A stretch of DNA of 64,000 nt from Pseudomonas baetica (GTDB lineage Bacteria; Pseudomonadota; Gammaproteobacteria; Pseudomonadales; Pseudomonadaceae): NCBI RefSeq assembly GCF_002813455.1, contig NZ_PHHE01000001.1:2356001-2420000 (forward strand), in the 5' to 3' direction. A program made the position numbers and the translations under genes. Shown here one piece after another: positions 1-10,436 of the stretch. Within the stretch, counting starts at the first letter, position 1, and the number at the start of each line of letters is the position of its first letter. The notes below the pieces were generated by a model. It had not been told where the DNA came from. It saw nothing but the letters and a program-made list of their open reading frames with translations, and did not search any database.

Positions 1-264
1 CGTCTGGCTGTCGCCTTCATCGTCCGGATCATCAGTGTCCGGCTCATCGGTGGTCGAGTCATCATCATCATCGGCACTGCCGCCCTGCCCCTGATCGCCA
101 GCCTCGGAGCTGGACTTGGCGAGCATCAATGCGCTATGCCCGACCTTCCCGTTGAACGCCTGGGAATCATGATCCTCGCACTCGGCCCAGGCCGTCGCGG
201 TACCGAGGGACAGCATCACCATCACTTTCAACAGCAGCAAAACGCGTAGCAACCTGTTTTTCAT
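1..264 (-). CDS. Secreted acidic protein of unknown function (C-terminus outside window)
   Basis: Eighty-eight residues are visible from an ATG at 262-264 to the window edge. Residues 1-27 look like a Sec signal peptide: basic KNR start, Leu/Val/Met-rich core and a TATAWA end before the first mature residue. The mature part starts with a short Cys-containing segment. From about residue 65 it becomes a run of Asp, Glu, Ser and Thr, like a low-complexity acidic linker or calcium-binding stretch. An AGGA-type ribosome-binding site lies about 10 bases upstream. I do not recognise the family; export to periplasm or outside is an inference from the signal peptide. Confidence 0.6.
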   Translation of the reverse strand, partial: MKNRLLRVLLLLKVMVMLSLGTATAWAECEDHDSQAFNGKVGHSALMLAKSSSEAGDQGQGGSADDDDDSTTDEPDTDDPDDEGDSQT

Positions 265-443
265 GATCGATTCCATCCTGTGCAGGTGAAACAAGGCCGA
301 TCCGGCGCTGAATGAAATCTAGTTCCGATCAGCCGGGTTCACCAGATAGGACGCTAATGAGCGTGCAGAAATGCCGTTGCCTGACAGACCGGTTTCGAAT
401 AACAGGCATAACCGGATCAGCTAAGCGAAACGCCGTTGCTCGC

Positions 444-1634
444 CTACTTGCCGGGGCGCGTGGCCATATAGATCAGTGGAGTGGCTGTCAGCGCCAGAAA
501 CGCACTCATCAGCCACACACTGTGCCCGCCGACCTGGCCATACAACTGACCGCTCAGCACCGGCGACAACAGCGCGCTCGCGCTCCAGCTCATGAAGAAC
601 AGACCAAAGTATTGCCCGCTTTTCCCACCCTGCGCATGCTGCATGACCCGCACATTCAGCGGCGGCATGAACAGCGCCTCGCCCAACGTCCAGATCACTG
701 TCGAAAGACACACGTAAAACAAGCCACTGCCCAGCGGCAACATGCCGAGGCCGCAAGCCAGCAATACGCTGCCAGCCACCAATTGCGTACGCGCGCTCCA
801 GCGCTCGCCCCAATGGGCCAGCGGAATCTGCAACATCACCACCAGCAAGGCATTGATCCCGAACTGCCAGCCGATGGCCTCGGTACTCAGGCGATAGTAA
901 TCACGCAGGTAGTTGCCCAGCGTGCTGTAGACCGTGTCGAAGGCAATGCCGAGCACCACCGTTGCCGCCAGCAACCAGAGGAAGGGTTTGTCGCGATACG
1001 GCAAGCCTGAACCGGCATCGGCTTCAGGTGTCTCGACGGCGATCAGCACCGGTCGACGCCAGGTTGTGCGGACAAACCACAGCAAGGCCAGCAGCGTCAG
1101 CGCCGCACTGGCAAAGAACACCCAGCGAAAATCCACCTGCGCCAGCACCCCGCCGGCAATGCCGGCGGCAGCCATCCCGAGGTTTCGCGCAACCCGGCTC
1201 AAGGCCTGCGCGCGGGCACGTTGCGCAACCTCGCAATACTCCATGATCAAGCGCTGATGCAGAGTCCTGATCGCCCCATCGAGAATGCCGCTCAAAACCA
1301 GCAATGCCGCGAGCCACGGCACCTCAGTGACAACCCCCAATGACAACAGGGTCCACGCCGAGAGGAAAAACAGAATCGCCGTGAGCCGCGCCGTGGGAAA
1401 CCGGTCGCTGAGCAAGCCGCCGACCATCGAACCGACCAGCAGCCCCGCACCGTAACCGGACAGCAACCAGCCGACGGCTTCAATCGCCAGCCCCAACTCC
1501 TGACGCAGGTACAGCGCCATGAACAGCTTGACCATGCTGCTCAAGCGATTGATGAACAGCAACGCCGCAAGCACCCAGGCCATCACGCCAAAATAGCCGT
1601 CCAGCCGCAGCAGGTGAGTCAGCCGACTCGTCAT
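444..1634 (-). CDS. MFS transporter, DHA1/multidrug-resistance type
   Basis: A 396-residue, strongly hydrophobic protein with the alternating membrane segments of a 12-helix major facilitator. The motif between helices 2 and 3 (GGLLSDRFPTAR) is the classical MFS motif A, a Gly-rich D-R-F signature in the first cytoplasmic loop. Length is normal for DHA1 drug/proton antiporters. I chose the ATG at 1632-1634 because AGAGG lies 9 bases upstream and the protein then begins just before helix 1; an upstream ATG at 1721 would add 29 polar, non-membrane residues. The substrate cannot be read from sequence. Confidence 0.85.
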   Translation of the reverse strand: MTSRLTHLLRLDGYFGVMAWVLAALLFINRLSSMVKLFMALYLRQELGLAIEAVGWLLSGYGAGLLVGSMVGGLLSDRFPTARLTAILFFLSAWTLLSLGVVTEVPWLAALLVLSGILDGAIRTLHQRLIMEYCEVAQRARAQALSRVARNLGMAAAGIAGGVLAQVDFRWVFFASAALTLLALLWFVRTTWRRPVLIAVETPEADAGSGLPYRDKPFLWLLAATVVLGIAFDTVYSTLGNYLRDYYRLSTEAIGWQFGINALLVVMLQIPLAHWGERWSARTQLVAGSVLLACGLGMLPLGSGLFYVCLSTVIWTLGEALFMPPLNVRVMQHAQGGKSGQYFGLFFMSWSASALLSPVLSGQLYGQVGGHSVWLMSAFLALTATPLIYMATRPGK

Positions 1635-1747
1635 TCCATTGACCTCTTGAAGCCGCCTAAGTGAACCGGAACAGTAACGGTCAACACGCCAGTTGTCGCG
1701 CCTCTGAACGCCTGAAACCACAAAATCGGAACCCCCCTACAACCCCA

Positions 1748-1773
1748 GCAGGAGCTGCCGAAGGCTGAGCTGG
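1748..1773. repeat. Fragment of a GAGCTGCCG-type REP, cut by the IS
   Basis: The bases GGAGCTGCCGAAGGCTGAG match one arm of the REP family that appears complete at 33961-34036 and 42236-42317. The usual continuation (GATCTTTTGATC) is missing because the IS3-family element begins here. It is either a single REP arm or a REP interrupted by the insertion. Confidence 0.5.
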
Positions 1774-1837
1774 TGTAGTGGTCTAATGAAACCGGACACC
1801 CATTTAGGCGAGAATGCTCGCCAGATAGAGGTGTCTG

Positions 1838-3000
<1,163 letters not shown>

Positions 3001-3022
3001 CCACTACAGGAGGACCCGAACG

Positions 3023-4375
3023 ATGTGGGCCGATGTTCTAGCGCGTTTCGAGAAAAAAGCACCTGCCAGTGTCATGGCCAAATTGGCGCTGGAGCAGGCC
3101 ATTGCGCCTGAGTGGATTGATCAGGTCTTCGAAGAGCATCGGCAACGGCAGTATTCTCGTGAGCTACTGTTCTCGACCATCATCAAGCTGATGTCCCTTG
3201 TTTCATTGGGCTTGAAGCCATCCCTGCACGCCGCCGCGCGGCAACTGGAAGATCTTCCTGTCAGTTTGGCTGCCCTCTACGACAAGATCAGTCGTACTGA
3301 ACCTGCGCTGTTACGCGCTCTGGTCACAGGTTGTGCGCAACGTCTGACTCCGACCATCAAGGAGCTGGGCTGCACCAAAACGTTGCCGGGCTGGCAGCTT
3401 CGAGTGGTGGACGGCAATCATTTGGCTTCCACTGAGAAACGTCTGGGCGCTCTACGCCATGAGCGAGGCGCCGCTCGTCCTGGCTTTTCGGTGGTTGTTT
3501 ACGACCCCGATCTCGATCAGGTCATCGACCTTCAGGCGTGTGAGGATGCCTACGCAAGCGAGCGTGTTTGCGTGCTGCCTCTACTGGCCAATGCCGAGCC
3601 AGGCCAAGTGTGGCTGGCTGATCGACTCTATTGCACGCTCCCGGTCATGGAGGCTTGTGAGCAGGTCCAGACATCCTTTGTCATTCGTCAGCAAGCCAAA
3701 CATCCACGCCTGATTCAAGAGGGTGAGTGGCAAGAACCCGTGCCTGTGGAAACAGGCACTGTGCGTGAGCAGATCATCCAGGTCAGAGGCGGTTACCAAT
3801 GTCGGCGTGTCGAACTGACGCTTCATTCGCCAACAGACTCGGGTGACAGCAGCTTGATGTTCTGGAGCAATCTACCCCAAAGCGTCAGCGCACAGCAGAT
3901 CGCGCAACTCTATCGCCGTCGCTGGAGCATTGAAGGCATGTTCCAGCGACTGGAAGCGATCCTGGAAAGTGAAATCGAAACTCTTGGCAGCCCAAAGGCT
4001 GCCTTACTCGGGTTCGCCACTGCGGTGTTGGCCTACAACGTCCTGGCCGTCCTCAAACGAAGCGTCGAGCAAGCTCACCGGGATACCCAGCCTGACGGCT
4101 GGGAAGCCTCGATCTATCACTTGGCGGTTCAGGTCAGGAGTGGTTATGAGGGAATGCAGATTGCGCTGCCTTCGGAATATCTTCCCGTCATTCCTCTGGA
4201 AAAACTGGCCCAGCGCTTACTAGAGCTGGCCAGCAACATCCAACCCAAACAAGTTGCGAAAAGCCCCCGTGGCCCCAAAGTGCCTAAGCCCAAGACATGG
4301 GTCCAAGGCACGGCGGTGCATGCGCATGTTTCAACGGACAGAGTAATCAAGGCTGCCAAAACTAAAAGACCTTGA
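3023..4375 (+). CDS. IS4-type transposase
   Basis: A 450-residue DDE transposase. Likely catalytic residues are D130 (in VVDGNH), D200 (in WLADRLY) and E304 (in YRRRWSIEGMF). The last fits the Y-(2)-R-(3)-E part of the IS4 signature, although the usual Lys seven residues after the Glu is replaced by Glu. A GGAGGA ribosome-binding site sits at 3009-3014, so translation signals are intact. The IS3-family element ends one base before that site and therefore separates the gene from whatever promoter and left inverted repeat it had. I cannot find a matching pair of IS ends around it; it may be a disabled element or be driven from the neighbouring IS. Confidence 0.85.
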   Translation: MWADVLARFEKKAPASVMAKLALEQAIAPEWIDQVFEEHRQRQYSRELLFSTIIKLMSLVSLGLKPSLHAAARQLEDLPVSLAALYDKISRTEPALLRALVTGCAQRLTPTIKELGCTKTLPGWQLRVVDGNHLASTEKRLGALRHERGAARPGFSVVVYDPDLDQVIDLQACEDAYASERVCVLPLLANAEPGQVWLADRLYCTLPVMEACEQVQTSFVIRQQAKHPRLIQEGEWQEPVPVETGTVREQIIQVRGGYQCRRVELTLHSPTDSGDSSLMFWSNLPQSVSAQQIAQLYRRRWSIEGMFQRLEAILESEIETLGSPKAALLGFATAVLAYNVLAVLKRSVEQAHRDTQPDGWEASIYHLAVQVRSGYEGMQIALPSEYLPVIPLEKLAQRLLELASNIQPKQVAKSPRGPKVPKPKTWVQGTAVHAHVSTDRVIKAAKTKRP

Positions 4376-4450
4376 AAGGGATGGCCGTAAGGGCGAAACC
4401 GCCAGCCGCACCCCCCGCAGAAACGGATATACACACAAAACCAAACAAAC

Positions 4451-4485
4451 AAAAAACCCCCAAGGCTTACACCTCAGGGGCTTTG
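4451..4485 (-). terminator. Rho-independent terminator after prfC
   Basis: Read on the minus strand: AAAGCCCCTGAGG, a short loop, CCTTGGGGG, then TTTTTT. It begins 19 bases beyond the prfC stop codon. The stem has one bulge and one G-T pair. Confidence 0.75.
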
Positions 4486-4503
4486 GACAAAACAGCTCAG
4501 CGC

Positions 4504-6087
4504 TTAGTGATGCTCACGCGTCGCCCGGAATTTCACATCCGGCCAACGCTCTTCCATCAACGCTAGGTTAACCCGCGTCGGCGCAAGATAAGTCAGGTGA
4601 CCACCGCCATCGACTGCCAGGTTTTCCACAGCCTTGTTGGAAAACTCCTCAAGCTTCTTCTTGTCGCTGCATTCGATCCAGCGCGCGGAATACACGGTGA
4701 TCGGCTCATACGAGCACTCAACCTTGTATTCCTCTTTCAAACGACTGGCGACCACATCGAACTGCAGCACACCAACGGCACCGAGAATGATGTCGTTGCT
4801 GCGCTCCGGGAAGAACACCTGAGTCGCGCCCTCTTCAGCCAACTGCTGCAGGCCCTGACGCAGTTGCTTGGATTTCAGCGGATCACGCAGACGCACGCGA
4901 CGGAACAGTTCCGGGGCGAAGTGCGGGATACCGGTGAAACCGAGGACTTCGCCTTCGGTAAAGGTGTCACCGATCTGGATCGTGCCGTGGTTGTGCAGAC
5001 CGATAATGTCGCCGGCATACGCCTCTTCCAGTTGCTCACGCTCGGAAGAGAAGAACGTCAGGGCGTCGCCGATGCGCACGTCCTTGCCGGTACGCACGTG
5101 GCGCATCTTCATGCCTTTCTCGTACTTGCCCGAGCAGATACGCATGAAAGCGATGCGGTCGCGGTGTTTCGGGTCCATGTTCGCCTGGATCTTGAAGATG
5201 AAGCCCGAGAACTTCTCTTCGACCGGCTCAACGGTACGCTCGTTGGCAACACGGGCCAGCGGACGTGGCGCCCAATCAACGACGGCGTCCAATACGTGGT
5301 CAACACCGAAGTTGCCCAAAGCAGTACCGAAGAACACCGGGGTCAGTTGACCGTCGAGGAATTCCTGCTGGTTGAACTCGTGGCAGGCACCCTGCACCAG
5401 CTCAAGCTGTTCGATGAAGCGCTCGTACTCGTCGCCCAGATGCGCGCGCGCTTCGTCGGAGTCGAGCTTCTCGATGATCTTGGTTTCGGTGCGTTCGTGA
5501 CCGTGACCGGCGGTGTAGACAATGATGTAGTCGTCGGCCAGGTGATACACGCCTTTGAAGTCGCGGTAGCAACCGATCGGCCAGGTGATCGGCGCCGCCT
5601 TGATCTTCAGAACGGCTTCGATCTCGTCGAGCAGTTCGATCGGGTCGCGGATGTCTCGGTCGAGTTTGTTGATGAAGCTGACGATCGGCGTGTCACGCAG
5701 ACGGCAGACGTCCATCAGCGCAATCGTACGTGGCTCGACACCTTTACCGCCGTCGAGGACCATCAATGCCGAGTCCACCGCCGTCAGGGTGCGGTAGGTA
5801 TCTTCGGAGAAGTCTTCGTGGCCCGGGGTGTCGAGCAGGTTGACCATGTGGTCGCGATACGGGAACTGCATGACCGACGTGGTAATGGAAATACCCCGCT
5901 GTTTCTCCATCTCCATCCAGTCGGATGTCGCATGGCGGTCGGATTTACGGGATTTCACCGTACCGGCCACCGCAATCGCCTTGCCCATCAACAGGAGCTT
6001 TTCGGTGATCGTGGTTTTACCGGCATCGGGGTGGGAAATAATGGCGAAAGTGCGGCGTTTCGCGACTTCGGCGGCCTGGTTGGTCAT
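4504..6087 (-). CDS. prfC: Peptide chain release factor 3 (RF3)
   Basis: A 527-residue translational GTPase, the normal RF3 length. G1 is SHPDAGKTT (about residues 19-27), G3 is DTPGHEDF and G4 is NKLD. The GTP-binding domain is followed by the beta-barrel domain II and the RF3 C-terminal domain (conserved [11 protein letters not shown]). RF3 removes RF1 and RF2 from the ribosome after peptide release. The gene is monocistronic here with its own terminator. Confidence 0.97.
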   Translation of the reverse strand: MTNQAAEVAKRRTFAIISHPDAGKTTITEKLLLMGKAIAVAGTVKSRKSDRHATSDWMEMEKQRGISITTSVMQFPYRDHMVNLLDTPGHEDFSEDTYRTLTAVDSALMVLDGGKGVEPRTIALMDVCRLRDTPIVSFINKLDRDIRDPIELLDEIEAVLKIKAAPITWPIGCYRDFKGVYHLADDYIIVYTAGHGHERTETKIIEKLDSDEARAHLGDEYERFIEQLELVQGACHEFNQQEFLDGQLTPVFFGTALGNFGVDHVLDAVVDWAPRPLARVANERTVEPVEEKFSGFIFKIQANMDPKHRDRIAFMRICSGKYEKGMKMRHVRTGKDVRIGDALTFFSSEREQLEEAYAGDIIGLHNHGTIQIGDTFTEGEVLGFTGIPHFAPELFRRVRLRDPLKSKQLRQGLQQLAEEGATQVFFPERSNDIILGAVGVLQFDVVASRLKEEYKVECSYEPITVYSARWIECSDKKKLEEFSNKAVENLAVDGGGHLTYLAPTRVNLALMEERWPDVKFRATREHH

Positions 6088-6578
6088 GGGAAATCGCCTG
6101 GCGGTGATTCAAAAAAGGGCCGCGATTATAGCCCAAGTCAGTGCAATAACCGAACCGTTGAGCACATTAAGGGTGGCCAAATGCTGCCTCAGATGGGAAC
6201 CTTTTAAAGCACGGAGACGTCCATCCCCTGTTACGACATTTCGTCAGGGGCTGAAAAATCAGCAAGTTAGCCTGACGAGGCTGCGCTCATGGCTCGCTTT
6301 CAGACCGCTTTTTGCCGGTGCTGAGGGAGCTGCTTCTCGCGAACGTTTATTTCCCGGCAGCCAGGCATGGCATGTGGCCGGGGTGGTCAATTTTGTTGGC
6401 TCAAATTCGGATGCCAGAAGTTCATAGCCAAGGCGCTGTGACGAGTCATAGCCCGCTATGGCGAGGAACAGCAACGCAGGATATGAGCTTATGGCGCCGA
6501 AGTTGGGCTAACAAAATTGACCACCCCGGCCACTGAACACGGGACAGCGTTCGCCGACTATAAAAAAGGAGTCCGCCT
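6088..6578. other. prfC-opuC divergent intergenic region
   Basis: 491 bases without a credible gene. It contains a bulged hairpin at 6225-6250 (CCCCTG...CAGGGG) and the 160-base inverted-repeat element described at 6374-6533. The promoters of prfC (leftward) and the osmoprotectant operon (rightward) should lie here, but I could not single out convincing -35/-10 pairs. Confidence 0.6.
6374..6533. mobile_element. MITE-like 160-bp element with 37-bp terminal inverted repeats
   Basis: Bases 6374-6410 and the reverse complement of 6497-6533 agree at 34 of 37 positions, the outer 24 perfectly (starting GTGGCCGGGGTGGTCAATTT). The inside has a small CATAGC-CC-GCTATG hairpin and no coding capacity. 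Length, long terminal repeats and lack of a gene fit a miniature inverted-repeat transposable element, but I see no clear target duplication and do not recognise the parent family. Confidence 0.55.
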
Positions 6579-7295
6579 GTGGCTATCCGCTATGGCAAAG
6601 GGCTGATGGGAGGTGCGGTGGTCATCGCGCTCCTGGCCCTGCTGGTCCACTGGATCGGCATCAACACGATCGAACACTACCGCGACGATTTGTTGTTTTA
6701 CCTGCAAGCTCATCTGATTCTCGTCCTCGCTTCAATGCTGACCGCCCTTGTCGTGGGCATCCCCGCCGGTATCTTTCTCAGTCGCCCGACCATGGTCGGC
6801 CGCGCTGAACGCTTCATGCAGATCTTCAATATCGGCAACACCGTGCCACCGCTGGCTGTACTGGCGATTGCCCTGGGGATTCTGGGCATCGGCAGTGGTC
6901 CGGCGATCTTCGCTTTGTTCCTCGCTTCCCTGTTGCCCATCGTGCGCAACACCTACGAAGGCCTGAAAAACGTTCAGGGTTCGCTTAAAGAAGCCGCCGT
7001 CGGCATCGGCATGACGCCGCGCCAAGTGCTGTGGCAAGTCGAATTGCCCAACGCGGTGCCGATCATCGTCGGTGGCGTACGTGTCGCGCTGGCAATCAAC
7101 GTCGGCACCGCGCCGCTGGCCTTCCTGATCGGCGCCAACAGCCTTGGCAGCCTGATCTTCCCTGGCATCGCCCTGAACAATCAGCCGCAACTGCTGCTCG
7201 GCGCCGCATGCACCGCGCTGCTGGCCTTGCTGCTCGATGGCGTCGTCACCCTCGCCAGCCGCCTCTGGCTGGAACGTGGTTTGCGCCCGTCTTAA
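6579..7295 (+). CDS. OpuC-type osmoprotectant ABC transporter, permease
   Basis: A 238-residue inner-membrane permease with about six helices and the EAA-type loop that contacts the ATPase (KEAAVGIGMTPRQVLWQVELP, about residues 134-154). Start is GTG at 6579, with AAGGAG at 6566-6571. It is the first of four genes in the order permease, binding protein, permease, ATPase, separated by 12-21 bases or overlapping, so one operon. The family imports glycine betaine, choline or carnitine for osmoprotection. It corresponds to one of OpuCB/OpuCD; which letter applies cannot be decided here. Confidence 0.9.
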   Translation: MAIRYGKGLMGGAVVIALLALLVHWIGINTIEHYRDDLLFYLQAHLILVLASMLTALVVGIPAGIFLSRPTMVGRAERFMQIFNIGNTVPPLAVLAIALGILGIGSGPAIFALFLASLLPIVRNTYEGLKNVQGSLKEAAVGIGMTPRQVLWQVELPNAVPIIVGGVRVALAINVGTAPLAFLIGANSLGSLIFPGIALNNQPQLLLGAACTALLALLLDGVVTLASRLWLERGLRPS

Positions 7296-7316
7296 GGCTT
7301 TTGCGAAGGAATGAAT

Positions 7317-8210
7317 ATGAAACGATTTAGCTTGATCTTAGGCTGCGCCCTGCTGTTCGCAGGATTGGCGCAAGCCGCAGAAAAACCGGTTATCCGCATC
7401 GGCGCCCGGGTGTTCACCGAGCAAACCCTGCTCGCAGAAATCACCTCGCAATACTTGCGCAGCAAAGGCTACGACGCGCAGGTGACCGGTGGTCTGGGCA
7501 GCAACCTGGCCCGCAGCGCCCACGAAAGCGGGCAACTGGACATGCTCTGGGAATACACCGGCGTCTCCTTGGTGGCTTACAACCATGTAACCGAAAAACT
7601 CGACAGCGCCCAGTCCTACGCCCGGGTCAAAGAACTCGACGCGAAGAAAGGCCTGGTGTGGCTCACGCCATCGAAATTCAGCAACACCTACGCCCTCGCG
7701 CTGCCGAAAAAAGTCGCCGAGGAGTACCCGCAGATCAACAACATCAGCCAGTTGAACGAAGTGCTGCGCGCCGAAGCCAAGACCAATCACCTGGTGGCGC
7801 TGGACACCGAGTTTGCCAACCGCTCCGACGGCCTGATCGGCATGGTCGATCTCTACGACATGAACCTGACCCGCAAGAACATCCGCCAGATGGACGCGGG
7901 CCTGGTTTACACCGCGTTGCGCAACGGCCAGGTGTTTGCCGGTCTGGTCTACACCACCGACGGTCGTCTCAACGCCTTCGGCCTGAAACTGCTGGAAGAC
8001 GACAAGCATTACTTCCCCGACTACACCGCAGCTCCCGTGGTGCGTCAGGCCTACCTCGATGCCCACCCGCAACTCGCCGAGCAGCTCAAGCCGCTGGCCG
8101 AACTGTTCGATGACGAAACCATGCGCCAGCTCAACGCGCGGGTCGACGTCGATCACGAAAGCCCTTCGAAAGTGGCCGCCGATTTCCTGCGCCAGCACCC
8201 ACTTAACTAA
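7317..8210 (+). CDS. opuCC: OpuC-type osmoprotectant ABC transporter, substrate-binding protein
   Basis: About 297 residues, with a signal peptide (MKRFSLILGCALLFAGLAQA) and an OpuAC-type periplasmic fold (IRIGARVFTEQTLLAEI near the start, then LWEYTG and NRSDGLIGM). An ATG at 7311 abuts the GAAGGA site directly, so the ATG at 7317 has better spacing and gives a normal signal peptide. No lipobox Cys is seen, so it is probably a soluble periplasmic protein. It should deliver betaine-type quaternary amines to the two permeases encoded on either side. Confidence 0.9.
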   Translation: MKRFSLILGCALLFAGLAQAAEKPVIRIGARVFTEQTLLAEITSQYLRSKGYDAQVTGGLGSNLARSAHESGQLDMLWEYTGVSLVAYNHVTEKLDSAQSYARVKELDAKKGLVWLTPSKFSNTYALALPKKVAEEYPQINNISQLNEVLRAEAKTNHLVALDTEFANRSDGLIGMVDLYDMNLTRKNIRQMDAGLVYTALRNGQVFAGLVYTTDGRLNAFGLKLLEDDKHYFPDYTAAPVVRQAYLDAHPQLAEQLKPLAELFDDETMRQLNARVDVDHESPSKVAADFLRQHPLN

Positions 8211-8222
8211 GGAGGAAAAGTC

Positions 8223-8876
8223 ATGGAATTTCTGAACGCCTTTTCCCACCTCGACTGGCAGCAGGTGATGCACCTGACCTGGCAGCACATCACCCTCGTC
8301 GGCATCGCCGTGACCCTGGCGATTGTCGTTGGCGTGCCATTGGGCATTCTGATGACGCGATTTCCGACTCTCGCCGGTCCATTGCAAGCCAGCGCCACGG
8401 TGCTGCTGACCGTGCCGTCGATTGCCCTGTTTGGCTTGCTGTTGCCGTTCTACTCCAAGTTCGGTCAGGGCCTCGGCCCGATGCCGGCGATCACCGCTGT
8501 GTTTCTGTATTCACTGCTGCCGATCATGCGCAACACTTACTTGGCCCTGACCGGCGTAGAGCCGGGCATCCGTGAAGCCGCGCGCGGTATCGGCATGACC
8601 TTCGGCCAGCGCCTGCGCATGGTCGAGTTGCCGATCGCCGTGCCGGTGATCCTCGCCGGTGTGCGTACCGCCGTGGTGATGAACATCGGTGTGATGACCA
8701 TCGCCGCGACCATCGGCGCCGGCGGCCTCGGTGTGTTGATCCTCGCCTCCATCAGCCGCAGTGACATGTCGATGCTCATCGTCGGCGCGCTGCTGGTCAG
8801 TCTTCTGGCGATCTTCGCCGACCTCTTCCTGCAGTGGCTGCAACGTTCGCTGACTCCAAAAGGACTCCTCAAATGA
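8223..8876 (+). CDS. OpuC-type osmoprotectant ABC transporter, second permease
   Basis: A 217-residue permease paralogous to the product of 6579-7295, with the EAA loop REAARGIGMTFGQRLRMVELP and a Gly-rich final helix (GAGGLGVLILASI). AGGAGG stands just before the ATG. Its stop codon overlaps the start of the ATPase gene (ATGA at 8873-8876), a sign of translational coupling. It forms the other half of the membrane channel. Confidence 0.9.
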   Translation: MEFLNAFSHLDWQQVMHLTWQHITLVGIAVTLAIVVGVPLGILMTRFPTLAGPLQASATVLLTVPSIALFGLLLPFYSKFGQGLGPMPAITAVFLYSLLPIMRNTYLALTGVEPGIREAARGIGMTFGQRLRMVELPIAVPVILAGVRTAVVMNIGVMTIAATIGAGGLGVLILASISRSDMSMLIVGALLVSLLAIFADLFLQWLQRSLTPKGLLK

Positions 8877-10030
8877 TCGAACTTCAAAACCTCAGCAAGA
8901 CCTTCCAAAGCAACGGCAAAGATGTCAAAGCCGTGGACTCGGTGAGCCTGACCGTCAATGAAGGCGAAATCTGTGTGTTCCTCGGGCCATCGGGTTGCGG
9001 TAAAAGCACCACGCTGAAAATGATCAACCGCCTGATCAAACCGACCTCGGGCAAGATCCTGATCAACGGCGAAGACACCACCGACCTCGACGAAGTAACC
9101 CTGCGTCGCAACATCGGCTATGTGATCCAGCAGATCGGTCTGTTCCCGAACATGACCATCGAAGAGAACATCGTCGTCGTGCCGAAACTGCTCGGTTGGG
9201 ACAAACAGAAATGCCACGACCGCGCCCGCGAACTGATGAGCATGATCAAGCTTGAGCCCAAGCAGTATCTGCATCGTTATCCGCGTGAATTGTCCGGCGG
9301 CCAGCAACAGCGCATCGGCGTGATCCGCGCACTGGCGGCCGACGCGCCGCTGTTGTTGATGGACGAACCGTTCGGCGCGGTCGACCCGATCAACCGCGAG
9401 ATGATCCAGAACGAGTTCTTCGAGATGCAGCGCGCGCTGAACAAGACCGTGATCATGGTCAGCCACGACATCGACGAAGCGATCAAGCTCGGCGACAAGA
9501 TCGCGATCTTCCGTGCTGGCAAGCTGCTGCAGATCGACCACCCGGACACCCTGCTCGCGCATCCGGCGGACGACTTCGTGAGCAACTTCGTCGGTCAGGA
9601 CAGCACGCTCAAACGCTTGCTGTTGGTCAAGGCTGAAGACGCGGCGGACAACGCGCCGTCGGTGAGCCCGGAAACCCCGGTGGCCGATGCGCTGGAATTG
9701 ATGGACGAGCATGACCGTCGTTATGTCGTGGTTACCTGTGCCGAGAACAAGGCGCTGGGTTACGTGCGCCGTCGCGATCTGCACCGCCAGACCGGCACCT
9801 GCGCGCAGTACCTTCGCGAGTTCAACGCGACGGCGGCGTACGACGAGCATCTGCGCATCCTGCTGTCGCGCATGTACGAGTTCAACCGCTCGTGGTTGCC
9901 GGTGATGGATGCCGAGCGGGTGTTCCTCGGTGAGGTGACGCAGGAGTCGATTGCGGCTTATCTGAGCTCGGGGCGTTCGCGGGGCATGAAGACCAGCATC
10001 GTCTCGCCGGCTGAAGCGGTAGTCGCGTAA
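8873..10030 (+). CDS. opuCA: OpuC-type osmoprotectant ABC transporter, ATPase with CBS domains
   Basis: 385 residues. Walker A GPSGCGKST (38-46), Q-loop near residue 86, signature LSGGQQQR (140-147) and Walker B LLLMDEP (160-166) are all intact. The C-terminal 125 residues carry two CBS-like repeats, which in OpuA-type transporters sense ionic strength and gate transport. I chose the ATG at 8873, overlapping the permease stop, with AAAAGGA 9 bases upstream, rather than an ATG at 8834 inside the permease gene. Last gene of the operon. Confidence 0.93.
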   Translation: MIELQNLSKTFQSNGKDVKAVDSVSLTVNEGEICVFLGPSGCGKSTTLKMINRLIKPTSGKILINGEDTTDLDEVTLRRNIGYVIQQIGLFPNMTIEENIVVVPKLLGWDKQKCHDRARELMSMIKLEPKQYLHRYPRELSGGQQQRIGVIRALAADAPLLLMDEPFGAVDPINREMIQNEFFEMQRALNKTVIMVSHDIDEAIKLGDKIAIFRAGKLLQIDHPDTLLAHPADDFVSNFVGQDSTLKRLLLVKAEDAADNAPSVSPETPVADALELMDEHDRRYVVVTCAENKALGYVRRRDLHRQTGTCAQYLREFNATAAYDEHLRILLSRMYEFNRSWLPVMDAERVFLGEVTQESIAAYLSSGRSRGMKTSIVSPAEAVVA

Positions 10031-10041
10031 AACACGAAACC

Positions 10042-10131
10042 TGTGGGAGCGAGCCTGCTCGCGAAAGCGCAATATCAGTCAACGATGATGTTGGCTGGGA
10101 AAATGCCTTCGCGAGCAGGCTCGCTCCCACA
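10042..10131. repeat. REPIN (paired GGGAGCGAGCCTGCTCGC REPs)
   Basis: Two REP arms in inverted orientation, TGTGGGAGCGAGCCTGCTCG at the left and its reverse complement at the right, flanking a variable middle. It follows the opuC operon. No RAYT transposase gene is present in the window, so it was mobilised in trans or is old. Confidence 0.9.
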
Positions 10132-10436
10132 GGGTCTGCGTGATTTTTTCCTCATTCGTCAGCTGGAAAAGAATCTCAACACACGCCAATCGGAGAACAC
10201 ACCGGCAAACGCTTCTGAGACAACCAAAACCCCCTCCACACCCTCCTCTCGCCGCCAACGTCGCCGATGTTGCCGCTATCACACTTACCCACGACTTAGC
10301 GCATAAAAGCGTCGAACGTGCAGGTATGTTTAACACTTGAAAATTTCCCGGGAACATCTGCCCGTCATCTCGGTCGGCTACAAAGAGTGATATCGGTTAC
10401 GCACGTCAGAAGCGTGCAAAAACGCGACATTTTTAG

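Noticed and set aside
6259..6474. 71-codon minus-strand frame in the prfC-opuC gap
   Set aside because: It runs through one arm of the 160-bp inverted-repeat element and has no ribosome-binding site; better explained by the repeat.
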